49,871 nt of DNA. Origin: CAILHX01 sp046155285 (GTDB lineage Bacteria; Pseudomonadota; Gammaproteobacteria; Burkholderiales; Methylophilaceae). Position numbers and translations under genes: made by a program. The notes beneath the pieces were generated by a model. It ran no database searches, was not told the origin of the DNA, and saw only the letters and a program-made list of their open reading frames with translations. This document shows, in pieces, positions 41,485 through 49,514 of this stretch. The stretch's first letter is position 1, and each line of letters begins with the position of its first letter. The stretch covers positions 1-49,871 of the forward strand of contig JBJXEA010000008.1 in NCBI GenBank assembly GCA_046155285.1, given 5' to 3'.

Positions 41485-43206
41485 ATGGACACTGCACTAC
41501 AACAACGTATTAACGCCCAGCTTATTCGGCATCTGTTTAATCAGCTGATGGTCAGCCAGCTGGCTAGCGCCGGTGTGCTGATTGCTTTGGTGTTAGCTTT
41601 CCAGGAATTTCTTTCCATGCCGTTTATTTTGTTTTGGGTGGGGGCTTACAGCATTGTTATGTTGTTTCGCTTGGCGATGTTGTGGGCTTTTAGGCGGCGT
41701 GAAAAAAGTCTGTCACCCAAAGAAGTTAAGGGTTGGGGCTACTGGTTTGCAGCGGGTGCTGCGCTGTCTGGCCTAGTGTGGGGTGTGGCGAGTGTCATGG
41801 TCATGTCGCTTCAGCATGTGGCGCAAAACATTATGATGTTATTCGCCTTGGGTGGCCTGATGGCAGGTTCTTCCCAGTCCTTGGGGGCTTCTCTCAGAAG
41901 TTATGGCCTGTTTTCATTGGGCATGTTACTGCCTGCATCAGCTTGGCTGCTGTCGCAAACCTCTACTACTTACCAAGTTCTAGCTTTGCTCATGTTGTTT
42001 TTCACTGCGGCGTTGTACGCCATGGCGCGGGTGTTAAATAATTCGTTGCGCGATAGTTTCCGCTTGGGTTTTGAGAACCAGGGCTTGGTGGAAGAGCTTG
42101 GCGCAGAAGTAAAAACGCGTGAAATTTCAGAAGTGCGCTTGACCGACTATAACAAAATCTTATCCAAGCTGGCGCAACAACATCCTTACGAAAGCATACT
42201 CAAAGCCATCAACCTAATGCTGGAAAAGCATATTTCCGGATGCAAGAGTTCGATTATGACGCTGGATGGAGCGGGTAAACGTCTGCACATGGCTTCTGCG
42301 CCAAGTTTGCCGCACACTTATAGTCAGGCTATAGATGGCATTATGGTGGGCAAGGGTGTGGGTTCTTGCGGTACGGCGGTGAGTACCAATCAGCGCGTGT
42401 CGGTGGAGAATATTCTGACTGACCCTTTGTGGGCAAATTACAAAGACATTGCCTTGGCGCATGGTTTGCAAGCGTGTACTTCTATACCTATCCGCGACGT
42501 GGCAGGTAATCCGGTGGGGACTTTTGCCTTATATCACGGTCAGCCACACCTCATGACCGCGGATGAAGACGCGTGCTTGTCATCGGCGGCGTATTTGGTG
42601 GGAGTGGTGTTGGAACGTAAGCGTAATGAAGAGAAGTTGCACCATCTGGCGCATTACGACGGCTTGACTAGTTTACCTAATCGTACTTTGTTCAACGATA
42701 GATTGCAGCACACTCTGGCGCGTGCCAAACGGGATAAGAAGAAATTTGCTTTGCTGTTTATGGATTTGGACAAGTTCAAGGCCATCAACGACGAGCAGGG
42801 TCATGCCGTTGGCGATTTGGTGTTACAAGAAGTCGCCAAGCGACTGCGCCAGTGTGTGCGTGATGTGGATACCGCCGCGCGTATGGGTGGTGACGAGTTT
42901 ACCGTGCTGATTACCGATGTGAATGATGCGCAATCTCCTGCGCTGGTGGCCAACAAAATCATTAGCTTACTCTCTAAGCCTATCGTGATAGAGGGCGCTG
43001 AATATAGTTTGGGTGTGAGTATCGGTATTAGCTTGTATCCTGAAGACGAGCTAAATGCAGATCAGCTTGTCACATTAGCTGATGCCGCGATGTATCAAGC
43101 CAAGAAGTTAGGCGGCAACGTAGCGATTTTCCATTCAACCACTAGGCGTAGTGGTGATGCCAGTCTGACGGGTTTATTCACTGCGGCTAATGACCTCGCT
43201 GCTTAA
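41485..43206 (+). CDS. Diguanylate cyclase with membrane, GAF and GGDEF domains
   Basis: 573 residues from ATG 41485 (a TTG at 41464 is the alternative). Six probable membrane helices at about 20-180, a GAF domain (about 225-380) and a GGDEF domain (about 390-555) with intact GGDEF at 468-472. The inhibitory site RDVD is at 459-462, five residues before, so c-di-GMP feedback is expected. Likely an active cyclase. Convergent with mxaL, 4-base stop overlap; upstream neighbour is the EnvZ-like kinase. Confidence 0.92.
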   Translation: MDTALQQRINAQLIRHLFNQLMVSQLASAGVLIALVLAFQEFLSMPFILFWVGAYSIVMLFRLAMLWAFRRREKSLSPKEVKGWGYWFAAGAALSGLVWGVASVMVMSLQHVAQNIMMLFALGGLMAGSSQSLGASLRSYGLFSLGMLLPASAWLLSQTSTTYQVLALLMLFFTAALYAMARVLNNSLRDSFRLGFENQGLVEELGAEVKTREISEVRLTDYNKILSKLAQQHPYESILKAINLMLEKHISGCKSSIMTLDGAGKRLHMASAPSLPHTYSQAIDGIMVGKGVGSCGTAVSTNQRVSVENILTDPLWANYKDIALAHGLQACTSIPIRDVAGNPVGTFALYHGQPHLMTADEDACLSSAAYLVGVVLERKRNEEKLHHLAHYDGLTSLPNRTLFNDRLQHTLARAKRDKKKFALLFMDLDKFKAINDEQGHAVGDLVLQEVAKRLRQCVRDVDTAARMGGDEFTVLITDVNDAQSPALVANKIISLLSKPIVIEGAEYSLGVSIGISLYPEDELNADQLVTLADAAMYQAKKLGGNVAIFHSTTRRSGDASLTGLFTAANDLAA

Positions 43207-44183
43207 CGGAATCTCAATCTTGCCGCGATGCGTGATTTTTTGAGCGCAGCCAACGGATGCTTAGGCACATAAGCTCCCAGTAACACCAACCCTGCTAGCA
43301 AAGCCAGTATCCAATGTAGCTGAAATGGTGCGATGTCGCGCCGCGCTGGTTTTTGGTCGCGCATTGCTGTTTGTATCGCTCGCAGGCTGTCGCCACGTAC
43401 ATAAATAGCGCTGATATCTTTGGCCAAAGACTGCAAATAATCCTCGGCCAGCTTGGAAATAAAACGATCCGCCACGCCACCAGCCACGTTTTCATTACGT
43501 GTGCCGATGTTTTGTTCTGAAATTTGTGCAATGCCCGGCTGCAAGGCAAAACTCTCGTTCGCCCAATAGCCAGTCAACTGGTTTTTTTCGTCATATTTCG
43601 GAATGGCAGCACCTTTGATGTCGCCAATGCCGACCAGCAACCAGTCATTGCCGCCTTGAAAACCTTCCAGCTTTTTGGTGTTGAAAACGTGCAGCTTGGG
43701 AGCTTCTTCGCCATCGGTTAAAAATACCACTTGCACCGGTTCCGGCAAGGCACGCACCGCCCGTGCCACAGAGAACATGGATTCGCGGATGCGGCTGTTG
43801 CCAGACCACGCCATGCGCCATTCGAGATGCTTAATGGTGTCCTGAATCGCGGCATAATTGGCGCACACCTCAATCGGCGTATATAGCGGCGAGATGCTCA
43901 CGCCGGCAAAGGGTGCGATGCTGACTTTGGTGCCACACGGCATGGAGGTGACCAAATCGCTTAATAGTTTCTGTGAATAGACGATGCGACTCACTGGTTT
44001 TCCGTCTAGCCGCATGTCTTGCGTGTTCATGCTTTGGCTGATGTCGAGAACCAGCATATAGCTATAGATGTTGTGCTTGAGCGGCAATGATAGTGGCAGC
44101 AGCGCCATGATAAGTAGAACCAAGGCTATCGTCAGCGATAGACTATCGCGGCGGTTTAGCAGGTAATCTTTGACTTTCTTCAT
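43203..44183 (-). CDS. mxaL: MxaL-like VWA protein of methanol dehydrogenase maturation
   Basis: 326 residues. N-terminal membrane helix (about 15-33), VWA domain with MIDAS D47-x-S49-x-S51 (LVLDISQSMN) and LTDGEEAPK, GGNDWLLVGIGDI and a GYW motif typical of MxaL, and a C-terminal helix (about 288-306). Thought to help insert calcium into methanol dehydrogenase in the periplasm. Last gene of the six-gene operon; one-base overlap with mxaK. Confidence 0.82.
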   Translation of the reverse strand: MKKVKDYLLNRRDSLSLTIALVLLIMALLPLSLPLKHNIYSYMLVLDISQSMNTQDMRLDGKPVSRIVYSQKLLSDLVTSMPCGTKVSIAPFAGVSISPLYTPIEVCANYAAIQDTIKHLEWRMAWSGNSRIRESMFSVARAVRALPEPVQVVFLTDGEEAPKLHVFNTKKLEGFQGGNDWLLVGIGDIKGAAIPKYDEKNQLTGYWANESFALQPGIAQISEQNIGTRNENVAGGVADRFISKLAEDYLQSLAKDISAIYVRGDSLRAIQTAMRDQKPARRDIAPFQLHWILALLAGLVLLGAYVPKHPLAALKKSRIAARLRFR

Positions 44184-44740
44184 TAAGGCAATCCTACCGG
44201 TATATTACCCATAATCAGCCCCGGCGATTCCGAATCGGTCACGCCAGGCGTGGGTGTGGCGGGTAGCATGCCCATTACGCGGTCTAGGTTATGGCGTGCG
44301 TCCCAGTGACTGTTGTCCAGCTTGATGGAATTGACGTAAGCAGTTTTGGCTTGGCGCAGCAAATATTCTGCTTCGCTTTTAACCGTAAGATTAGTGCCGT
44401 TGATGGCTAAGCCGCGTAAGAAAAAGATGTTGCCGATGTTGTATTGCACCGCCGAGCGCTGGTTGGCATCACCGTGTTCGGCGATTTGCATGAAAATGAG
44501 CGTTGCGTCTTTGTAGCGCTCGGTTTTGGCCAACCAGTAGGCGGTGGCAAAGCGTGCTTCATCGGTTTGCTTGTCGGTGGCGGGTGGTTTGGAGCTGCCA
44601 ACAGCAAGATTGAACGCATCAATCTGCGCGATTCGCGTCAACGCAAAAATTATACCTATAGCGCAGGCTATCGCAGTGGCAGTGAAAGCCCACACCAGTT
44701 TTTTGGCGCTGATGCGCGGGAAATTGATGACTAATGCCAC
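44183..44740 (-). CDS. mxaK: MxaK-like protein
   Basis: 185 residues. A membrane helix (about 14-35), then a TPR-like stretch (AVQYNIGNIFFLRGLAING, DNSHWDARHNLDRVMGMLP) and the short end IPVGLP that recalls MxaK endings. Auxiliary protein of methanol dehydrogenase maturation, probably binding the VWA proteins beside it. Overlaps mxaC by 10 bases. Confidence 0.78.
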   Translation of the reverse strand: MALVINFPRISAKKLVWAFTATAIACAIGIIFALTRIAQIDAFNLAVGSSKPPATDKQTDEARFATAYWLAKTERYKDATLIFMQIAEHGDANQRSAVQYNIGNIFFLRGLAINGTNLTVKSEAEYLLRQAKTAYVNSIKLDNSHWDARHNLDRVMGMLPATPTPGVTDSESPGLIMGNIPVGLP

Positions 44741-45711
44741 GTTCTCACCTCCAAATATTTAACACCCAACAACAGGGCAATCAACAGCGCCGCCAAGAAG
44801 TAGCAATGTCGTGCGTAGTCCTTGCCCGGAATTTCTTCAAAATAGCGAATCGGCTTCTTTTCTTTTTGGTTGATGTCTTCTATCGCTAACGCCAGCGATT
44901 TCCGGTCTTCCGCCTCGTAAGCGTGAAACGGTGAGCGGAAAGTCTTAAAGTAATCAAACAACTCAAGCTCTACCGGCAGCGCACGGTCTTTGTAGGCTTC
45001 TCTTACTTTCTCATCAAAAATACTGATGCCGCCGGGTTGACGCAGCACAATCCAGTACAAGGTGATATGAAACTTGTCCATCCAGTCGCGGATGCGTTGC
45101 TGTGCGTCCGCACCGATGTGGCCTGCGCCGTCGGAAAGCAAAATGATGGCGCGTGAGCCTGAATCTGGAATTTTTTCAAACAAGGAAGTGCCAGAAGACA
45201 GGCCGCCGCCGATATTGGTCTGAAATAAAGCGGCTCCACCAGCAGCTTTGATGGCTGCCAGCACCGCTTCTCGGTTTTGCGTCAATGGCAACACATAGGT
45301 GGCGGAGTTGCTGAATGTGATCATGCCGAACATATCATTTTGACGCTGATTGACGAACTGCGTCATCAGGCGGCTGGCGGCTTGCGACTTGGTTTCCCCT
45401 GCTGTGCCAGTGCTGCTACCAGAAAATGGATCGTCCATACTGGCGCTTCTGTCCATCACCAACGCCAGTTGTGCGCCTTCGCCCACCTTGGGGATGTATT
45501 GTCGCGCGGTGTGTGGGCTGGCTACGCCCAGCACAATGAAGATGAGCGCGAGGGTGGCGGTGATTTTCAACATCAGACCAATCAGGTCTGAGAGCCGGTC
45601 TTGCGGCAAGATTTCCAGCCAAGAATAAGCGCGATTATGATGCCGCTCCAGCAGTAAAGGCAGGAACGCCAGTGGCAGCAATAGCAGCATCAAGGGCGAA
45701 TAGAAACTCAT
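44731..45711 (-). CDS. mxaC: MxaC-like VWA protein
   Basis: 326 residues. N-terminal helices (about 4-20 and 43-65), VWA MIDAS D87-x-S89-x-S91 (LVMDRSASMD) and SDGAGHIGA, C-terminal helix (about 300-318: CYFLAALLIALLLG). Second VWA protein of the mxa cluster, likely anchored in the inner membrane facing the periplasm. Overlaps mxaA by 4 bases. BatA/BatB proteins look similar, but the neighbourhood fits mxa. Confidence 0.8.
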   Translation of the reverse strand: MSFYSPLMLLLLPLAFLPLLLERHHNRAYSWLEILPQDRLSDLIGLMLKITATLALIFIVLGVASPHTARQYIPKVGEGAQLALVMDRSASMDDPFSGSSTGTAGETKSQAASRLMTQFVNQRQNDMFGMITFSNSATYVLPLTQNREAVLAAIKAAGGAALFQTNIGGGLSSGTSLFEKIPDSGSRAIILLSDGAGHIGADAQQRIRDWMDKFHITLYWIVLRQPGGISIFDEKVREAYKDRALPVELELFDYFKTFRSPFHAYEAEDRKSLALAIEDINQKEKKPIRYFEEIPGKDYARHCYFLAALLIALLLGVKYLEVRTWH

Positions 45712-46649
45712 GCTTTACCTAGCCCACGTTCGATGTGACGGCAGTTGAGGCAGAACTGACGCAGCCAAGCTTCAGGGTTTTTCAGGCCATTGGAGGCGGT
45801 AGGTTCAAAAAACACGGTGCGCGATAGCAAAAAGAATTGCTCGATTTCTGCCTTAAGCCCAGCAAACGCGGAATGGCGGGCGATGAGACCATCGGCACTG
45901 AATACACTGGCTCCGGCGCAAGCATTCAGCGCTTGATGCACGCGCTCCACACTTTGTTGCAATCCTTCGGCGTTGTTGGGCAGTTTGCGGATGTCGCGGT
46001 AAGCCTTGGCGAATGCGCCACCCATGCCCGGCAGCCAGTCGTTGGCGGCCAATATGTAGAGCAGGCCGAGCAATGATAGCGCTAAACCTATACCAAACCA
46101 TTTGAGGCGTTGCTTTTCAGGCGCGGCATCCAGCAACAGCGGGCCGCGGAAGCCGCTCATGTCTTTTTCCACTATTACCGAGCCAAACACTGCGAGCGGC
46201 GAAATGCGGAAACTCCAAGAAGGAATGCGGTACTCAAACAGTGTTTTGTTGTCAGTGAACTTGATGAATTCAGGTGGCAATGCCGCCGGTTTGGCGACCA
46301 CATTGGAGGTGAACACTTGATAGGTCAGGTGCAGGGTGTAAGTCGTGGTGTCCGCGTCGGCGGCTTGTTCGGTAGTTATTTTAGCCAGCTCGATGCCGCT
46401 CACTTGGCCTTTGCGGCGTTTCTCATAGCCCACAATCGGCAGCGAGGTTTCTTGTAACACATACGGTTTTTTGACCTTGAGGATGATGCTGCGCGTAATC
46501 AGATCGCCCATGGTGTAACCCACGTCGCGCTCAGGCTCGACTGTGGTCATTTTTACCCGCGCGTCTTGTTCTGGTTCTGGGTCTTCAATAGCCGCAGCCA
46601 GCAAATGCGGACTGATGAGCAGCAATAGCAAAAATAGGAATTTTTTCAT
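45708..46649 (-). CDS. mxaA: MxaA-like protein
   Basis: 313 residues. Signal peptide (cleavage near LAAA, about 20), a beta-rich periplasmic part, a membrane helix (about 186-203: GIGLALSLLGLLYILAA) and a cytoplasmic helical end including ALNACAGASVFSADG. This layout is as in MxaA, required for calcium loading of methanol dehydrogenase. Starts inside the mxaS stop (4-base overlap). Confidence 0.78.
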   Translation of the reverse strand: MKKFLFLLLLLISPHLLAAAIEDPEPEQDARVKMTTVEPERDVGYTMGDLITRSIILKVKKPYVLQETSLPIVGYEKRRKGQVSGIELAKITTEQAADADTTTYTLHLTYQVFTSNVVAKPAALPPEFIKFTDNKTLFEYRIPSWSFRISPLAVFGSVIVEKDMSGFRGPLLLDAAPEKQRLKWFGIGLALSLLGLLYILAANDWLPGMGGAFAKAYRDIRKLPNNAEGLQQSVERVHQALNACAGASVFSADGLIARHSAFAGLKAEIEQFFLLSRTVFFEPTASNGLKNPEAWLRQFCLNCRHIERGLGKA

Positions 46650-47506
46650 GAGGTGATGTACTGGTAAAAGTATTCAGACAAATCGTCGGCATTGAAACTG
46701 TTTTCTACATAAAACGGCGGCATATTGTTGCGCATGAACAGGTGTTTCAAGGCTTCGCGGCGTGCTTCAAAAGCCGCTGCGATGCGCTCGCGGTAGCCTT
46801 TGCGTAAAAATAAAGTGCGTCGTTCGCCAGTCTCGCAATCGGCCACGCTGGTGATGCCAAATTCCGGCAGGCTGCTGTATTCAGCCGCATCCCACAGCAC
46901 TACCGGTACCACATGGTGGCGCACCAAGGGGATCAGCGCTTGTTCCAGCAACTCCAGCGGCATGTGAAAGTCGGAAATTAGAAAAATCAATGAACGCTCG
47001 CGCTTCAGATAATTTCCTATCTCCAATAAGCCATTCGCCCCCACGTGTTCTGGACGGTAATCCGCCAAGCGTTCCGCCATGTCGAGTGCAGCATACATGC
47101 GATTGCTGGTGCGTAGACTCCATTCTTCGCGTACTTGGTCGTCAAAGCCGATAAAGCCGAAAGGGTCGTTGATGCGATGCGCGGAATAGGCGATGGACGC
47201 AGTAATCTCCGCCGCCAACGCCAGTTTGCGGGCGTGTCCGGCAAAACCCATAGAGCCGGAAAGGTCACACACCGCATACACTGGCACCGCGCTTTTTTGG
47301 TTGAAAATCCGCACATAAACTTGCTCAAACGGGTCGCGCAACGTCTGGCGCAGATCAATACGGCGCGGGTCGGGGTGGGAAATCAGCGGCGCTGTGCCAT
47401 TGAAATCCATGCCCAAACCCTGCTGTGCGCTGGCGTGGCGGCCAGGATGGCGACCACGCGCACGCCAGGCGATTTGGTAGGTGAATTCTTTGGCCTGCTG
47501 CATCAT
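46646..47506 (-). CDS. mxaS: MxaS-like DUF58 protein
   Basis: 286 residues, soluble, no membrane helix. An N-terminal part WRARGRHPGRHASAQQGLGM leads to the VWA-like DUF58 core with D81-x-S83-x-S85 (CDLSGSMGF) and LISDFHMPLE. Expected client of the MoxR-type ATPase encoded just upstream (no gap). Differs from the DUF58 protein at 7879-8814, which has membrane helices and no clear MIDAS. Confidence 0.82.
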   Translation of the reverse strand: MMQQAKEFTYQIAWRARGRHPGRHASAQQGLGMDFNGTAPLISHPDPRRIDLRQTLRDPFEQVYVRIFNQKSAVPVYAVCDLSGSMGFAGHARKLALAAEITASIAYSAHRINDPFGFIGFDDQVREEWSLRTSNRMYAALDMAERLADYRPEHVGANGLLEIGNYLKRERSLIFLISDFHMPLELLEQALIPLVRHHVVPVVLWDAAEYSSLPEFGITSVADCETGERRTLFLRKGYRERIAAAFEARREALKHLFMRNNMPPFYVENSFNADDLSEYFYQYITS

Positions 47507-48523
47507 TTAAGGGGCTGCGATGGTGTTAATCGTGTTATTCAACAGCTCACGCGCCAGTTCAGTACGGCGCAGTTCGTACACTGGACTGAATACCAATCTA
47601 TGCGCCACAGTCTCGTGGTACACCGCGTGTATATCCTCCGGCAAAATCGCCTCGCGATTATTCAGCCAAGCGTTCACCCGTGCCGCACGCAGCATCATAC
47701 TCATGCCACGTGGGCTGGCTCCGGCCAGAATCATGCGCGATACGTCTATGCCTTCCACTTTGATGCCGAATTGCTGCGGTGTGCGCGTGGCACGCCACAA
47801 ATCCAGCGCATATTGACGCAATTTAGGGCTGGCTTGCACGCTGTCTTGCAGCACGGTGGCGATGTGATTGAGCTTGTCGAAATGCAGAATATCGGGCTTG
47901 ACCTCCTCCACTAGCTTGTCGGCATTGTGATAGCGCGTGTCGAACATCAGCGATTCCATCATCGCCGCATCGCTAGGCACTACGATGGGGATTTCCATCA
48001 TGAAACGGTCACGTGCGGCCGAGGGAATCTCAAAAGTTTCTTCTTTTTCCACCTGATTGCGGTCGGCAAACACCATCATGTGCGGGAAATGATGCTCGGT
48101 ATTAAACGCCGACAACGTGCGCTCCGCCATCACCCGCAACAGCAGCGAGTGAACCTGTGGTCGCGCACGGTTGATTTCGTTAAAAAAGAACACCGCCAGA
48201 TTTTCGCCGCAGCGCAGCAAAGGACCAGCATCCACATGAGGGCGGCCATCTTCGCCCAGATAGGTGTGGTACACCAAGTCGTTAGGCATCAAATCAATCG
48301 TGCCTTCAATCCGCTCATAACCGCCGCCAATGCCGCGGGTAAAGGCGCGCAGCAAGGTGGTTTTGCCCACCCCCACATCGCCCTCCAACAGCACGTGTCC
48401 GCGCGAGAAAATCGCCGTAGTAATCAAACGCACCGGCCTTTGTTGGCCGACCACCACACGATTGATTTCAGTTTCCAGTTCCAGCGCCTGATTGCGCCAA
48501 TCGCCAAGTTGCTTGTCCGACAT
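47507..48523 (-). CDS. mxaR: MxaR (MoxR-type AAA+ ATPase)
   Basis: 338 residues. Walker A GDVGVGKTT (48-56, K54). The Walker B region reads FFFNEINRARPQVHS with N115-E116, an Asn in place of the usual Asp. Long for MoxR; C-terminal lid LPEDIHAVYHETVAHRLVFSP. First gene of the mxaRSACKL run, AAGGGAGA before the ATG. Probably powers assembly or metal insertion of methanol dehydrogenase through MxaS, C and L. Confidence 0.83.
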   Translation of the reverse strand: MSDKQLGDWRNQALELETEINRVVVGQQRPVRLITTAIFSRGHVLLEGDVGVGKTTLLRAFTRGIGGGYERIEGTIDLMPNDLVYHTYLGEDGRPHVDAGPLLRCGENLAVFFFNEINRARPQVHSLLLRVMAERTLSAFNTEHHFPHMMVFADRNQVEKEETFEIPSAARDRFMMEIPIVVPSDAAMMESLMFDTRYHNADKLVEEVKPDILHFDKLNHIATVLQDSVQASPKLRQYALDLWRATRTPQQFGIKVEGIDVSRMILAGASPRGMSMMLRAARVNAWLNNREAILPEDIHAVYHETVAHRLVFSPVYELRRTELARELLNNTINTIAAP

Positions 48524-48566
48524 GATTCTCCCTTTATAAAGGCGGTGCGAAGATTTTTGAGGCTCG

Positions 48567-48619
48567 ATTATAACGACAGTTTGCAGCGAAAGTCTGCAAC
48601 TATACTAACCTGTATAGTT
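48567..48619 (-). promoter_or_regulatory. Putative promoter and operator of the mxa operon
   Basis: A TATAAT on minus (48567-48572) lies 44 bases before the mxaR ATG. The -35 position (about 48590-48595) is poor. Just upstream is a perfect inverted repeat AACTATAC-TAACCT-GTATAGTT (48598-48619), placed as an activator site would be. A second weak dyad TGCAG-N7-CTGCA (48582-48598) lies between. Confidence 0.5.
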
Positions 48620-48700
48620 TTGGGTGGCAACACGAATTTTTAGGGATAGGGATGGGAGTAAACTATAAATTCTGGTTAACTAGAATTTATGTGTTAGATA

Positions 48701-48853
48701 GAGTATCGCAAACCCGTCGTTAAGCTGGTGCCGGTGAGAGAGTGCACGCCAGAATATCTGGTGGAACTAGCAAGGCCGTGCAAAATTGCTAATGCCGCCG
48801 ATGATAAAGCAGAAGACGACTATTGGATGAGCCAACAGGCATGTGGTGATTGA
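48701..48853 (+). pseudogene. Relic of a Phd-type antitoxin (5' end missing)
   Basis: From 48701 the frame reads EYRKPVVKLVPVRECTPEYL and on to TGA at 48851. RKPVVKLVPV is the typical core of Phd antitoxins. A stop codon lies directly upstream and no start is present, so the DNA-binding front is lost. Its stop overlaps the start of the toxin relic, as in an intact TA operon. Confidence 0.6.
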
Positions 48854-48955
48854 TGCAACGTGGTGAAGTATGGATTGCCGCAGGCGATAGCAGCATTTCA
48901 GAGAGACCTGCCCGTTCGTGATTGTGCAAAACAGCGCACCAACACCTTATTAACC
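48853..48955 (+). pseudogene. Relic of a PemK/MazF-like toxin (frameshifted)
   Basis: Starts at ATG 48853 with MQRGEVWIAAGDSSISERPA, the PemK/MazF opening; then a frame change is needed to read PFVIVQNSAPTPY before stops. Both the frameshift and the early end mark a non-functional remnant. Sits in the 520-base gap between mxaR and tRNA-Pro that has no other gene. Confidence 0.6.
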
Positions 48956-49044
48956 TTGAACTAGAAAAGTGACTTGTATTAGAGCGCCCTCTAATACAGC
49001 TTGATTTTTTGAATAAGTGAAATTGCAGAAACCCGCATAGATAT

Positions 49045-49121
49045 TGGTCGGGACGGCAAGATTCGAACTTGCGACCCCTTGCACCCCATGCAAGTACGCT
49101 ACCAGGCTGCGCTACGCCCCG
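49045..49121 (-). tRNA. tRNA-Pro (anticodon GGG)
   Basis: 77 nt on the minus strand with encoded CCA. Acceptor CGGGGCG/CGTCCCG, D-arm GCGCAGCCTGGTAGCG, anticodon stem CTTGC/GCAAG with loop ATGGGGT (anticodon GGG), and T-arm with GTTCGAAT. All cloverleaf parts are complete. Confidence 0.97.
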
Positions 49122-49159
49122 ACCGGGCTGCACGGCATACGCCGCGCAGAAGGTTGCGG

Positions 49160-49165
49160 ATTATA
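49160..49165 (-). promoter_or_regulatory. -10 box of tRNA-Pro
   Basis: TATAAT on minus, about 39 bases before the tRNA 5' end. No good -35 at the right distance is seen. Confidence 0.5.
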
Positions 49166-49193
49166 GCGGAAAGCAAGGGTGGCGGCTATTAGG

Positions 49194-49230
49194 TTGACAG
49201 CGCGATCAAGTGTTGGCATTATCGCCAACA
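49194..49230 (+). promoter_or_regulatory. Promoter with operator overlapping the start codon of the TumE-like gene
   Basis: TTGACA (49194-49199), 17-base spacer, CATTAT (49217-49222). Transcription should begin about 49229-49230, at the ATG itself. The -10 box lies inside the dyad TGTTGGC-ATTATC-GCCAACA (49211-49230). Confidence 0.6.
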
Positions 49231-49514
49231 TGAAAGCCGAATTGCTAGAGCGTTATCGCTACGTTTTTGATGACGGCATGTTTGTCGAAGTCGTGCTGTG
49301 GCGAGTACCAGAGCCAGTAAAAGGCTCTCAGCACCCATACAAATATCGCCTATTTTATGGCACGCAAGGTAAGCGCATCGTCGGCTACGATAACGAACGA
49401 CCTAAGGGTAACCATCGCCACTATGATGACCAAGAGCAAGCTTATAAATTTAGTACCCCAGAACAGCTCATCGCCGATTTTTTAAGTGATGTGCAACAAA
49501 GGAGAGCCTCATGA
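49230..49514 (+). CDS. TumE-like (DUF6516) toxin
   Basis: 94 residues from ATG 49230; the upstream ATG at 49179 would read through the promoter and tRNA leader. MKAELLERYRYVFDDGMFVEVVLWRVPEP, YKYRLFYGTQGKRIVGYDNERPKGNHRHY is the DUF6516 pattern of the TumE toxin family. No Shine-Dalgarno precedes it. Followed by its presumed antitoxin with an ATGA overlap. Confidence 0.75.
   Translation: MKAELLERYRYVFDDGMFVEVVLWRVPEPVKGSQHPYKYRLFYGTQGKRIVGYDNERPKGNHRHYDDQEQAYKFSTPEQLIADFLSDVQQRRAS

Noticed and set aside
44731..46649. Interpretation of the VWA genes as a Bat aerotolerance operon
   Set aside because: The set of six, with MxaS, MxaA, MxaK (ending IPVGLP) and MxaL-like motifs in the mxa order, fits mxaRSACKL better.
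47135..47914. 259-residue plus-strand reading frame
   Set aside because: Antisense shadow of mxaS and mxaR with His/Arg-rich, domain-free content.
49179..49229. Longer start for the TumE-like gene
   Set aside because: The added codons cover the promoter -35/-10 region; family similarity begins at MKAELL.
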